Source: Alcanivorax sediminis (GTDB taxonomy: Bacteria > Pseudomonadota > Gammaproteobacteria > Pseudomonadales > Alcanivoracaceae). Taken from it: a stretch of 64,000 nucleotides of DNA. Location of the stretch: contig NZ_WIRE01000002.1 of assembly GCF_009601165.1 (NCBI RefSeq), positions 248,001 to 312,000 of the forward strand, written 5' to 3'. The translations under genes were made by a program, and so were the position numbers. Below are positions 56,405 to 64,000 of this stretch, piece by piece. The notes under the pieces were generated by a model that was not told the DNA's origin, made no database searches, and saw only the letters and a program-made list of their open reading frames with translations. How positions within the stretch are numbered: the first letter of the stretch is position 1; each line of letters begins with the position of its first letter.

Positions 56405-56678
56405 GGCTGTTCCTTGGCAATGGCAGGCAACCAGTCAGTGCTGGTGCCTGAGGGTGTTTGTGATCGGTGCCTATTGTGTCGCGACTCAAAGTTGAGGCAA
56501 AATCAAGTAACTAATCTTAACTATTAGATTCTCTCAACTTGTGGCGGAATGACGTTTTCCCTGTAGCAGAGCCAAATTGTTGGCCGAACCCGAGCTCCGC
56601 TGCGCTACGTTCTTGCAGCCGCTTCGCGGGAATACTGTCATTGCGACAGCCTCCGCAACATTAACCCGGAGATTCTTC
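56405..56678. promoter_or_regulatory. metE-metR divergent control region
   Basis: At 56492-56506 TTGAGGCAAAATCAA is a near-palindrome resembling MetR sites (TGAA-N5-TTCA with one mismatch per half). GTTGAG at 56491-56496 and CTCAAC at 56533-56538 form a wider inverted pair. Both promoters must lie here. Confidence 0.45.
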
Positions 56679-57602
56679 ATGCTCGAATTACGACACCTCG
56701 CCACGCTGCGTGCCATTGATGAGGCCGGCTCGCTGGTAGAGGCGGCGGAGCGTCTGCATGTCACCCAGTCTGCTCTTTCGCATCAGCTGAAAGATCTGGA
56801 GCATCGGCTTGGGGTGGAGCTGCTGGTCCGGCGTACAAGGCCGGTGCGCTTCACCACGGCCGGGCAGCGCCTGTTGGCGCTGGGGCAGGAGGTGTTGCCG
56901 AAGGTGGTGCAGGCGGAACGCGAGTTGAAAAGACTGGCAGAAGGGCAAACGGGGCGGCTGCATATCGCCATCGACTGCCACTCCTGTTTCCAGTGGTTGA
57001 TGCCGGCCCTGGATGCCTTTCGCGAGCACTGGCCCGAAGTGGAGCTGGATCTGTCTGCGGCGTTCAGCTTTGCGCCGTTACCTGCGTTATTGCGTGGGGA
57101 TCTGGATATGGTGATCACCTCGGACCCGGTGGAGAACGAAGCGGTAAAGTTCCTGCCACTGTTTCGCTATGAGCTGGTGCTGGCGGTGTCCGGGCGCTCA
57201 CCTTTGGCGGCACGAAAATGGATAGAACCGGAAGACCTGGCGGAGCAGACGTTGATTACCTATCCGGTAGAACGTGAACGCCTGGATGTTTTCAATGTGT
57301 TTCTGGACCCCGCCCGGGTGGCACCCGCAGCGATCCGCACCGCAGAACTGACCCCCATGACTGCACAGCTGGTGGCGGCGGGCCGTGGTGTCGCAGCCTT
57401 GCCGAATTGGGCGCTGACCGAATACACCGAGCATGACCTGTTGAAAACGGTGCGGCTGGGAGAGAAGGGGGTTTGGCGAACCCTGTACGCGGCGGTACGA
57501 ATGGAAGATGAGGAGCTACCCTACATCCAGGAATTCCAGGACACCGCTCAGGCCCTGTGCTTCAAGACGTTGAGCGGAGTGAAGGCGGTTAAAGGCAGTT
57601 AA
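56679..57602 (+). CDS. metR: LysR-family activator MetR
   Basis: A 307-aa regulator. The N-terminal winged helix-turn-helix reads LELRHLATLRAIDEAGSLVEAAERLHVTQSALSHQLKDLEHRLG, close to MetR; the C-terminal effector domain would bind homocysteine. ATG 56679 has GGAG upstream and gives the standard length; the open frame 34 codons earlier is not conserved-looking. Divergent gene order with metE supports the name. Confidence 0.93.
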   Translation: MLELRHLATLRAIDEAGSLVEAAERLHVTQSALSHQLKDLEHRLGVELLVRRTRPVRFTTAGQRLLALGQEVLPKVVQAERELKRLAEGQTGRLHIAIDCHSCFQWLMPALDAFREHWPEVELDLSAAFSFAPLPALLRGDLDMVITSDPVENEAVKFLPLFRYELVLAVSGRSPLAARKWIEPEDLAEQTLITYPVERERLDVFNVFLDPARVAPAAIRTAELTPMTAQLVAAGRGVAALPNWALTEYTEHDLLKTVRLGEKGVWRTLYAAVRMEDEELPYIQEFQDTAQALCFKTLSGVKAVKGS

Positions 57603-57903
57603 TAGTTAATAATTAATAATTAATAGTTAATAGTGAAAAGCGAAGAGCCTCGCTACCGCGCCGTAGGAACCGGAGTGCAACGGAGGTAACAGCCGCAGGC
57701 TGGCCCGTAGGGTGAGCGGAGCGAATAACCTGCCTGCAGGCGATCGCTGAGTGTTGAGTGGCGAGGGAAAAATTCGAAAAACAAAGACAAAACTGCGGGG
57801 CCTTGTGGGAAATTCAGCTTGCTGAATCTCCCACAGGTTGAAAGCCATTGTAGGGCGGAAATCGACGAAGGCCGATCTCCGCCAGCCCAGCAGGGGAGTG
57901 CTT
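57603..57903. repeat. Intergenic repeats: TTAATA tract and dispersed repeat copy 2
   Basis: 57601-57640 is a simple tract of AGTTAATA/ATTAATA units; a similar GAATAGTTAACAGTGAATAG tract follows ccmE at 63880. At 57666-57685 is the second copy of the GGAACCG-AGTGCAACGGAG repeat seen at 30527. A hairpin AAATTCAGC-TTG-CTGAAT inside TGTGGGA...TCCCACA (57804-57837) resembles the REP units. Confidence 0.55.
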
Positions 57904-58218
57904 TCAGGAAAAGATCTTAACCCCGACGATGCCCGCGACGATCATCAGCAGGCAGGCGAGTTTGCCTGCGGACACGGTGTCCTGAAAGAAAACGATGCCC
58001 AGCAGTACCGTGCCGAAGGCGCCGATACCACTCCACACTGCGTAGGCGGTGCCGGCTGGAGGTTCACGCATGGCCTGCGACAGCAACCAGAAGCTGGCGG
58101 CAGCGGTGATCAGGGTGAAAAAGGTGATGAGAGGGCGGGTAAAACCTTCGCTGGCTTTCAATCCCAGCGCCCAGCCAATTTCCAGCAAGCCCGCGAAGAA
58201 GATGTAGACCCAGGCCAT
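57904..58218 (-). CDS. gdx: Guanidinium exporter Gdx (SugE, SMR family)
   Basis: A 104-aa four-helix small multidrug resistance protein (MAWVYIFFAGLLEIGWALGLKASEGFT) with the membrane Glu in LLEIGWALGLK, the SugE-type signature. Exports guanidinium in exchange for protons. The guanidine-II riboswitch directly upstream settles the substrate. AGGAG at 58226-58230. Confidence 0.95.
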   Translation of the reverse strand: MAWVYIFFAGLLEIGWALGLKASEGFTRPLITFFTLITAAASFWLLSQAMREPPAGTAYAVWSGIGAFGTVLLGIVFFQDTVSAGKLACLLMIVAGIVGVKIFS

Positions 58219-58225
58219 GACAGCA

Positions 58226-58278
58226 CTCCTGCATGGGGTCGTCCCCGCATTGGTGCCTTGGTCGGGGTCGTCCCCGGG
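58226..58278 (-). promoter_or_regulatory. Guanidine-II (mini-ykkC) riboswitch
   Basis: On the minus strand two identical hairpins, each GGGG-ACGA-CCCC, lie at 58264-58275 and 58235-58246, 17 bases apart. Both loops are ACGA, the invariant ACGR of guanidine-II. The Shine-Dalgarno AGGAG of gdx follows the second hairpin after four bases, so guanidine would control translation. Confidence 0.93.
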
Positions 58279-58337
58279 CAGAATGGTGATGTTGCCCGCC
58301 TAAGATAGAGCCTGCAGTCGGAATTTCAAGTGGTGAG

Positions 58338-58880
58338 CTAGCGGTACCACAACTCGTATAGCTGGTCGCGAGCAGCGGCATCTGCACATTCTTCAATGAG
58401 GAAGGCTGGGGGCCGGGTGTGGGTTTTGGCCAGCTGTTGTCCCTGCCGTTTCAGGTAGCCAAAGAAGGCACAGTTCTCCGGGGCAGCATCGAGGCTGTCA
58501 CGGGGATAGAGCGGTACCTCCGGTTGGCTGAGCGTGCGGGAAAGCGGGGGTATAAAGGAGGTTGTCTCGGCGATGGCATCAGCGTAATCGGGGTGAGTGA
58601 CAAGCCATACCTGACGGTCCAGCGCACTGGCAGCCATCAGCAAATGAAAGCCCACATGGGTTTGCTCCTCGATAACGAAGCGGCCCTGGGCATCGCTGGT
58701 GGCAGTCAGCTCGGGATTCTCCCGATTGGTGATGGTGGCACCGGCCACCGGTTGCTGGGTGTCGCCATCCCTGACGATGCCTTCCACCGGTTGGACATCC
58801 CACTGTTTTTTGATGGTCGGCAGGCAGCCGCTCAGCACCAGCAGGCTAGTGATCAGAACGGGGAGTTTCAGATTCATCAT
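58338..58880 (-). CDS. Lipoprotein with carboxypeptidase-regulatory-like domain
   Basis: A 180-aa lipoprotein (lipobox VLSGC). Residues 35-80 (VEGIVRDGDTQQPVAGATITNRENPELTATSDAQGRFVI) form a CarboxypepD_reg-like Ig fold. The rest has no recognised family. Start taken at the ATGATG pair at 58880/58877, which places the signal peptide at the N-terminus; it overlaps the end of the next gene upstream. Confidence 0.75.
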   Translation of the reverse strand: MMNLKLPVLITSLLVLSGCLPTIKKQWDVQPVEGIVRDGDTQQPVAGATITNRENPELTATSDAQGRFVIEEQTHVGFHLLMAASALDRQVWLVTHPDYADAIAETTSFIPPLSRTLSQPEVPLYPRDSLDAAPENCAFFGYLKRQGQQLAKTHTRPPAFLIEECADAAARDQLYELWYR

Positions 58881-59031
58881 CGGGGGCGATCCAGTAGTGT
58901 TGTTTGTGGCCTGAGGCTTCGAAGGTCTGGCGAGCCTCATCGGCGCTTTCCCGATCCGGGTAGCGCGCGACTCTGGCGACCACACCATTGTCATCCTGCC
59001 GCCAGAGTGTGAAGCCGCCGGAGAATTTCAC
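58846..59031 (-). CDS. Small protein of unknown function, translationally coupled
   Basis: A 61-aa protein read from GTG 59031: KFSGGFTLWRQDDNGVVARVARYPDRESADEARQ then FEASGHKQHYWI. The LWRQDDNG...SGHKQxYWI pattern is familiar from short proteobacterial proteins of unknown role. The start lies four bases after the stop of the upstream gene and its 3' end overlaps the lipoprotein start by 35 bases, both pointing to translational coupling. Confidence 0.62.
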   Translation of the reverse strand: MKFSGGFTLWRQDDNGVVARVARYPDRESADEARQTFEASGHKQHYWIAPDDESETPRSDH

Positions 59032-59035
59032 GGCG

Positions 59036-59635
59036 TCAAAAGGGAATGCTGTCCGGCGCGAGCATGACTGCAAAGCCGAAAATGATCAGGAGCCACAGTG
59101 CGGCGCCCATCAGCATCCATATCCAGTTGAGCGCCGTCATTTCACTGTTGCTGTCGCCTTTGGGATCCCCCTGGGAGAGATTGGCGGCCTGCTGAATGTT
59201 GGCGATGACGGCACAGATAAAGGGCAGCAGGATCAGGGAAATAAAGTCCATGATACCAACGGTTTCCGAGCGTGCCGAGAGGCGGTCGGAGATGCTCGAA
59301 ATGACATTCAAAATGATATAGATGGCAGCCAGCTGAGGGACCATGAGGTGGTCTTTACTGTTATCTTCACCCAGCTCTTCGTTGATGTGTTTGAGCAAGG
59401 AGTGAATGAAGAAAATGCTGAAGATGCCCCGCAGCACGGGAATCACATTCGCCCCGCGGTGCTCCTTGAGTAGCTTCCAGTGCCGGTAATTCCAATAGAC
59501 GCCATACAGTCCCAGCGTCAGCATGAAAAGCAGTGCGAATTTTTTTGTCGAGACCACGTAGAGCGCGGCCTGTTGTTTGTCGAGCTCGGGAGCAATCGTT
59601 TCCGTTGATGGCGCCTGATATAGATTACTGTCCAT
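59036..59635 (-). CDS. DUF4234-like membrane protein
   Basis: A 199-aa protein with about four membrane segments. The first, KKFALLFMLTLGLYGVYWNYRHWKLLKE, is the typical DUF4234 start (xxLGLYxxYWxYRxW). Function unknown. It is upstream of the small coupled gene. Confidence 0.8.
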   Translation of the reverse strand: MDSNLYQAPSTETIAPELDKQQAALYVVSTKKFALLFMLTLGLYGVYWNYRHWKLLKEHRGANVIPVLRGIFSIFFIHSLLKHINEELGEDNSKDHLMVPQLAAIYIILNVISSISDRLSARSETVGIMDFISLILLPFICAVIANIQQAANLSQGDPKGDSNSEMTALNWIWMLMGAALWLLIIFGFAVMLAPDSIPF

Positions 59636-59669
59636 GTAATTTCCCCAAGATGGTTTAATCGTTATTTTT

Positions 59670-60134
59670 TTACCAGTCTTTGAACGGCTGGGCGCTTAGC
59701 GCGCTATTGTAATAGCGGACCTGGCCGGTGACTTCCTCCCCCAACCAGACGGGGTGTTCGAAAACGGCATCTTCGCTGGGTAACTCAATTTCTGCCACGA
59801 CAAGGCCGTCGTTGTCTCCGTGAAATACATCAATTTCCCAGCATAGCTCGCCTTGCGGAAGTCGGTAGCGAGTCTTGTCGATGACGCCTTGACCGCAGAG
59901 CGTGTCGAGCATGGTGCGTGCGTCGTCCACCGGGATGGCGTACTCGAATTCGCTGCGGGTGGCGCCCTCAGTCTTGCCCTTGATGGTCAGCCAGGCGCTG
60001 TCGCCGGCGATGCGCACCCGCACGGTGGCGTTCTTGTCGTGGCTCAGGTAGCCCTGTGTCAGACGCTCGCCCGCCAGGGTATCGATGATGCCGGTGTCGC
60101 GAACAAGAAACTTGCGTTCAATTTCCAGAGCCAT
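59670..60134 (-). CDS. CYTH-domain protein (triphosphatase/class IV cyclase-like)
   Basis: A 154-aa protein with the CYTH signature EIERKFLV at residues 4-11 and basic/acidic tunnel residues (VRVRIAGDSAWLTIKGK, RSEFEYAIP, WEIDVFHG, VAEIELPSE). Single-domain bacterial members are mostly inorganic triphosphatases. ATG 60134 is chosen because the family begins with MxxEIERKFL; it overlaps the next gene by 17 bases. Confidence 0.9.
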   Translation of the reverse strand: MALEIERKFLVRDTGIIDTLAGERLTQGYLSHDKNATVRVRIAGDSAWLTIKGKTEGATRSEFEYAIPVDDARTMLDTLCGQGVIDKTRYRLPQGELCWEIDVFHGDNDGLVVAEIELPSEDAVFEHPVWLGEEVTGQVRYYNSALSAQPFKDW

Positions 60135-60528
60135 GGTCCAGTCCCAGTTGGTCAAAGCTGATCTCGAAACCCAGCGCCTGAAAGCCGTCGAGAATCTCGG
60201 AGGGCAGGTAAAAGGTCGGGTCATCCATAAAGAAATAGTGTGATACACCAATCCCGTAGCGGTAGTCATCGGGCAGGCTGTCCAGCTGCGCGGCGATGCG
60301 ATTCAGCTTGAGCAGCAACTTTTCGAAATGATCGCTGTGGCTTGCCGTTTCATCCAGCTGGCTGGACAGAATCCAGCGATTCTCACGCCGCCGAGCCTCC
60401 GGCACGGTGATGCTGAAGCTTTCTCCTTCACGCCAGTAGTCGTCAGCGCTTTGTCCCATCAGCACATCCAGTTGGGCGGGATCGTGATCAAAACCAAAGA
60501 TGGCAAAGTAAACGTGATGCTCGCTCAT
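60118..60528 (-). CDS. DUF4279-like protein
   Basis: A 136-aa soluble protein beginning HHVYFAIFGFDHDPAQLDVLMGQSADDYWREGE, the DUF4279 pattern. Function unknown; members often accompany toxin-immunity or small-gene clusters. Overlaps the CYTH gene downstream and the lipocalin gene upstream (four bases), so all three are one transcript. Confidence 0.8.
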   Translation of the reverse strand: MSEHHVYFAIFGFDHDPAQLDVLMGQSADDYWREGESFSITVPEARRRENRWILSSQLDETASHSDHFEKLLLKLNRIAAQLDSLPDDYRYGIGVSHYFFMDDPTFYLPSEILDGFQALGFEISFDQLGLDHGSGN

Positions 60529-61073
60529 GGCTGGGACGGTCGTAAATCGCGATTGCGTTCCAGCTGGTTTACCGGAAAGCCCTTGTTCTTGGCCAGCTGT
60601 ACCAGCGCCTGGTACTGATCATCAGGCAGTTGAGGCTGGCGCGCCAGGATCCACAGGTACTCGCGACTGGGTTCACCAATGACCACGGTCTGGTAATCCT
60701 TGTCCAGGGCGATAATCCAGTAGTTGCCTTCGGTGATGGTGGGGATCAGTCGTGATACCCAGTTATCAAAGCGCACTTTGAGTTTGGCGTTACCGGAATC
60801 CGGCATTACCCGCGCCGTGCCGACGGCCTCGCTGGTGTCCTCGCCTTGACGCTGGCAGCGGTTCACCACTTTTACCGTGCCATCGTCATTGAGGCTGTAG
60901 GTGGCGCTGGAGTCGTAGCAGCCCCGCTGGAACCATTGCGGCAATCGGGCGATCTCATACCAGGTGCCCGCATACTGCTCCAGGTTGACTTGCTCGACGG
61001 TAGCGAGCGGCTTTTCCTCGCCGCAGCCACTGATCAGCATCAGGGTGAGCAGGGGAAGCAAAAGACGTTTCAT
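60525..61073 (-). CDS. blc: Outer-membrane lipocalin Blc
   Basis: A 182-aa lipoprotein (lipobox LISGCG). The lipocalin motif is AGTWYEIARLPQWFQRGC; further family landmarks are YWIIALDKDYQTVVIGEPSREYLWILAR. Binds lysophospholipids or fatty acids at the outer membrane. First gene of the blc-DUF4279-CYTH group. Confidence 0.93.
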   Translation of the reverse strand: MKRLLLPLLTLMLISGCGEEKPLATVEQVNLEQYAGTWYEIARLPQWFQRGCYDSSATYSLNDDGTVKVVNRCQRQGEDTSEAVGTARVMPDSGNAKLKVRFDNWVSRLIPTITEGNYWIIALDKDYQTVVIGEPSREYLWILARQPQLPDDQYQALVQLAKNKGFPVNQLERNRDLRPSQP

Positions 61074-61212
61074 AACGGCTCCAGAGCATCAGGAAGGGTA
61101 CAGGCTAGCGCAGTCGGGACGGTAATCAAGCCTGTCGGGAATTCGATGCGCTGGATCAAGCCCGGGGGCGGAGGCCGTGCTATACTTCGGCGCTGTTTCC
61201 GGGAGCCCGATT

Positions 61213-61830
61213 TTGTCCGATACCACCCTCCGACTGACACTCGAACAATTGCAATGCGAGCGTGATGACCGCGTGCTGTTTCGTGATGTCTCCCTGACCG
61301 CCCGGGCCGGCGAAATCTGGCAGATTACCGGCGCCAATGGTGCGGGCAAAACCACCCTGTTGCGGATCCTGGTGGGGTTGCACGGTTTCTATGAAGGGCA
61401 GTGTCAGTGGTGGAACGACAACTGGCGCAGTGAGCTGCTGTATCTGGGCCATCAGCCCGGCGTACGTGAAGAACTCACGCCATTGGAGAATCTGCGATTT
61501 ACCTGTGCGCTGGGCGCCCAGTCAGGGGACCCCATGGCGGCACTGGCCGCAGTGGGCTTGCGTGGCTTCGAGGATGTGCCCGCGGCACATCTGTCCGCCG
61601 GGCAGAAGCGCCGGGTGGCTCTGGCCCGTCTGTGGCTGGAGCGCAAGAGCGTGTGGGTGCTTGACGAGCCTTACACCGCCATTGATCAGGATGGTGTGGC
61701 CCAGCTGGATGAGCAGATTCAGCAGGCTGCGGATGCCGGTTCGCTGGTGCTTTATACCTCTCACCATCAGGTGGGAGACGGTGTCAGGAGACTCCATCTG
61801 GCCAAGGGCCGGGCTGAGGTGCTGGCATGA
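61213..61830 (+). CDS. ccmA: Haem exporter ATP-binding protein CcmA
   Basis: A 205-aa ABC ATPase of the cytochrome c maturation system I: Walker A GANGAGKTT, signature LSAGQKRRVALARL, Walker B VWVLDEP. With CcmB, CcmC and CcmD it releases holo-CcmE. The TTG at 61213 preceded by GGGAG gives the family length; a GTG at 61177 is an alternative. Confidence 0.94.
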   Translation: MSDTTLRLTLEQLQCERDDRVLFRDVSLTARAGEIWQITGANGAGKTTLLRILVGLHGFYEGQCQWWNDNWRSELLYLGHQPGVREELTPLENLRFTCALGAQSGDPMAALAAVGLRGFEDVPAAHLSAGQKRRVALARLWLERKSVWVLDEPYTAIDQDGVAQLDEQIQQAADAGSLVLYTSHHQVGDGVRRLHLAKGRAEVLA

Positions 61831-62495
61831 CGGCTTTTCGTGCGGCGCTTTCTCGCGAACTACTGGTACTGTGGCGCAGCCCGGCGGAGATCATCAATCC
61901 GCTTTTCTTCTTCGTGATGGTGATCAGCCTGTTTCCGCTGGCCATCTCGCCGAAGCCGGAAACCCTGGCGCTGATCGCGCCCGGAGTCCTGTGGGTGGCG
62001 GCCCTGCTGGCGGTCATGCTGTCACTGGATGGCTTGTTCCGCCGGGATCAGGAAAGCGGCGTGCTGGAGCAGTTGCTGACTTCGCCGGTGATGACGGTGG
62101 TGCCGGTCACTGCCAAGTTGCTGGCCCACTGGTTGCTCACTGGCTTGCCCCTGGTGCTGGTGTCGCCGGTACTGGCACACATGCTGCAACTGCCAGACAG
62201 GGTGCTGGGCGTGGTGATGCTCAGCCTGTTGCTGGGTACCCCGGCACTGACGGTGATTGGTGCCATTGGTTCGGCGCTCACGGTGGGATTGAACCGGGGT
62301 GGCATATTATTGGCGGTGCTGGTGTTGCCGCTGTACATCCCGGTGCTGATTTTTGGCGCCGGGGTGATTCGTACTGCCGTGGAAGGTGGCCCGGTATCGG
62401 GTGTGCTGGCCATCCTCGGCGCGCTGTTGGCGCTCACCGCCAGCCTTGGCCCTCTGGCTGTGGCGGCGGGTCTGAAAATCAGCTCAGGAAATTAA
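61827..62495 (+). CDS. ccmB: Haem exporter membrane protein CcmB
   Basis: A 222-aa protein with six membrane segments. It starts FRAALSRELLVLWRSPAEIINPLFFFVMVISLFPLA, the CcmB N-terminus, and has RRDQESGVLEQLLTSP in the cytoplasmic loop. Overlaps ccmA by four bases. Confidence 0.96.
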   Translation: MTAFRAALSRELLVLWRSPAEIINPLFFFVMVISLFPLAISPKPETLALIAPGVLWVAALLAVMLSLDGLFRRDQESGVLEQLLTSPVMTVVPVTAKLLAHWLLTGLPLVLVSPVLAHMLQLPDRVLGVVMLSLLLGTPALTVIGAIGSALTVGLNRGGILLAVLVLPLYIPVLIFGAGVIRTAVEGGPVSGVLAILGALLALTASLGPLAVAAGLKISSGN

Positions 62496-63254
62496 ATGGT
62501 CTGGCAAACGCTCAAGCGCTGGTATCACATGCTGGGATCCCCGCGCTACTTTCACACGTTCAGTTCCCGGGTGCTGCCGTGGCTCACGCCCATTGCCCTT
62601 TTAACGCTGGTCACCGGACTGGTCTGGGGGCTGGCATTTGCCCCCAGTGATTACCAGCAGGGCAACAGCTACCGGATTATCTTTATCCACGTACCGGCCT
62701 CCAGTGGTGCGCTGATGGGTTACATGGCCCTGGGTGTTTCGGGGCTGGTGGCGGTGGTGTGGCGCATGAAGATGGCGGAGGTGATGCTCAAGGCGATCGC
62801 CCCGTTCGGTGCCGCGCTGGCGGCGATCTCCCTGATTACCGGTTCCCTGTGGGGCAAACCGACCTGGGGCACCTATTGGCAGTGGGATGCGCGGATGACC
62901 TCCATGCTGATCCTGTTGTTCATGTACGTGGGGGTGATTGCCCTGCAGAATGTGATCCGTGAACCGCGTCAGGCGGCTCGTGCGGCGGGGCTGCTGGCCA
63001 TCGTCGGGGTGATCAATGTGGTGATCGTCAAGTACTCGGTGGAGTGGGTGCAAACCCTGCATCAGGGGTCCACCCTGAAACTGTTCGGCGAATCCACCAT
63101 CAACCCGGCCATGAAGTACCCGCTGCTGATCAGTATGCTGGGCATGTGGTTGCTGTATGCCGTGAATGTGCTGATCCGTGCCCGCAGCGAAGTGGAGTGG
63201 CGTGAACGCCGCAGCAAGTGGGTGCAAACCCTGATTCGTGAAGGAGACAAGTGA
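62496..63254 (+). CDS. ccmC: Haem-handling protein CcmC
   Basis: A 252-aa membrane protein that loads haem onto CcmE. The tryptophan-rich periplasmic motif is WGKPTWGTYWQWDARMTSMLIL; flanking haem-ligand histidines are in IFIHVPASSGALMGY and VQTLHQGSTL. Starts directly after the ccmB stop. Confidence 0.97.
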   Translation: MVWQTLKRWYHMLGSPRYFHTFSSRVLPWLTPIALLTLVTGLVWGLAFAPSDYQQGNSYRIIFIHVPASSGALMGYMALGVSGLVAVVWRMKMAEVMLKAIAPFGAALAAISLITGSLWGKPTWGTYWQWDARMTSMLILLFMYVGVIALQNVIREPRQAARAAGLLAIVGVINVVIVKYSVEWVQTLHQGSTLKLFGESTINPAMKYPLLISMLGMWLLYAVNVLIRARSEVEWRERRSKWVQTLIREGDK

Positions 63255-63255
63255 G

Positions 63256-63435
63256 ATGGCATTTGAATCCTTCGCTGACTTTATTGCCATGGGCAAGCAT
63301 GGTTTTTTTGTCTGGACCGCCTACGGAATCAGTGCGGTTCTGGTGACTGCCAGCATGGTGCAGGCACTGCGTGGACAGGGAAAGGTACGAGAAACCCTTG
63401 CGCGACAACAGCGCAGAGCTGAGGTAGATGAATGA
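63256..63435 (+). CDS. ccmD: Haem exporter accessory protein CcmD
   Basis: A 59-aa single-span membrane protein ([23 protein letters not shown]) followed by a basic tail. It stabilises the CcmABC-CcmE complex. ATG 63256 begins one base after the ccmC stop, with AAGGAG just before. Confidence 0.93.
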   Translation: MAFESFADFIAMGKHGFFVWTAYGISAVLVTASMVQALRGQGKVRETLARQQRRAEVDE

Positions 63436-63884
63436 ATTCCGTACGCAAGCAACGTTTGATTCTGGTGCTGGCGGTCCTGGCAGGGCTGGCCATTGCCGTG
63501 GGCCTGATGTTTTATGCCCTGCGCCAGAACATCAACCTGTTCTACACCCCACAGCAGGTGGTTGCCGGAGAGGCGCCGCTGGATACCCAGATGCGAGTGG
63601 GTGGCCTGGTGGTCGATGGCTCGGTGCAGCGCAATGAAGAGACCCTGGATGTGACCTTTGACATCACTGATGGCAAGGGCAGCTTCACGGTTCACTACCA
63701 GGGCATCCTGCCGGACCTGTTCCGCGAAGGGCAGGGCATCGTGGCTAACGGTACCCTGATCAGTACTTCTCGTTTTGAAGCGGAAGAAGTGCTGGCCAAG
63801 CACGATGAAACCTATATGCCGCCGGAAGTGCAGGACGCACTGGAGAAGGCGGGGCATCCGGGGGCGCAAAAAAGCAGTGAATAG
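63432..63884 (+). CDS. ccmE: Periplasmic haem chaperone CcmE
   Basis: A 150-aa protein: one N-terminal anchor ([22 protein letters not shown]) and an OB fold. The covalent haem ligand is the histidine of [13 protein letters not shown]. Overlaps ccmD by four bases. ccmF would be expected next, but 116 bases of repeat-bearing sequence follow to the window edge. Confidence 0.96.
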   Translation: MNSVRKQRLILVLAVLAGLAIAVGLMFYALRQNINLFYTPQQVVAGEAPLDTQMRVGGLVVDGSVQRNEETLDVTFDITDGKGSFTVHYQGILPDLFREGQGIVANGTLISTSRFEAEEVLAKHDETYMPPEVQDALEKAGHPGAQKSSE

Positions 63885-63934
63885 TTAACAGTGAATAGTG
63901 AACAGCGCGCGGTCGGGCTCTGTCTCGACTGCAA

Positions 63935-63975
63935 CGCAAGAGGCCGCGTCCAAAGCCTGGGCGCGGCCTCTTGCG
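63935..63975. terminator. Inverted repeat after ccmE
   Basis: Fourteen-base arms CGCAAGAGGCCGCG / CGCGGCCTCTTGCG flank a 13-base loop, followed by only three T. Could be a weak terminator or an extragenic palindrome. Confidence 0.5.
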
Positions 63976-64000
63976 TTTGGGAACTGACACCCTCTATCGC

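Overview
The window reads as a chromosome segment of a moderately GC-rich marine gammaproteobacterium. Gene content and order (pal-cpoB-queE-queC-tRNA-Lys, alaS-lysC-csrA-tRNA-Ser, ccmABCDE, a MerR/photolyase/cyclopropane-synthase operon, an Nrt-type nitrate transporter under NasS/NasT) suggest Alcanivorax or a close relative. This is inferred from protein resemblance; no 16S or other phylogenetic marker was compared.

Layout. 1-2.7 kb: end of the Tol-Pal operon, queuosine genes queE and queC, and a tRNA-Lys. 2.7-9.0 kb: a small accessory block (NarL-type regulator, secreted gametolysin-like metalloprotease, large secreted protein) enclosed by two identical tRNA-Lys genes. 9.0-10 kb: a small unknown gene and a frameshifted SLOG-like gene. 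10.1-16.7 kb: one tightly overlapping operon (DUF523/DUF1722 protein, class II LitR-like MerR regulator, DNA photolyase, FAD oxidoreductase, DUF1365, cyclopropane/furan fatty acid methyltransferase) behind a 24-bp site that fits the LitR/PplR direct-repeat consensus. This looks like a light-induced DNA repair and lipid modification operon. 16.9-23.5 kb: nadA, a TSUP-family exporter, alaS, lysC and csrA, with inverted heptad repeats around the exporter.

23.6-29.2 kb: a 5.5-kb integrative element in tRNA-Ser(GCT), with a 20-bp attL/attR duplication, integrase, integrase arm-type repeats, a MobV-like relaxase and one lipoprotein as cargo. 29.5-30.5 kb: a DUF5924/DUF2914 membrane protein. 31.0-34.4 kb: an integron cassette array without an integrase (CALIN) with six clear attC sites and seven small cassette genes. 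34.4-36 kb: a monooxygenase, a GST-like protein and a small membrane protein. 36.2-40.6 kb: an unrecognised 1049-residue protein paired with a patatin-like phospholipase, followed by a convergent MFS transporter.

42.1-53.8 kb: a nitrate-responsive cluster. A sigma-54 promoter and an ANTAR-type attenuator leader precede nrtA, nrtB and nrtD-like genes, a porin, an FAD/[2Fe-2S]/membrane fusion protein, an 11-haem cytochrome c, a haem-binding lipoprotein and a globin. NasT and NasS are encoded at the end, with a 50-codon reading frame between them. No nitrate or nitrite reductase lies in the window. 54.1-57.6 kb: divergent metE/metR. 57.9-61.1 kb: a guanidinium exporter behind a guanidine-II riboswitch and a run of small minus-strand genes ending at a lipocalin. 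61.2-63.9 kb: ccmABCDE, whose products would mature the cytochromes c encoded upstream.

Most novel candidates: the 1049-residue protein/patatin pair, the nitrate cluster with its multihaem electron-transfer module, the light-responsive operon, and the CALIN plus tRNA-Ser element in the middle of the window.
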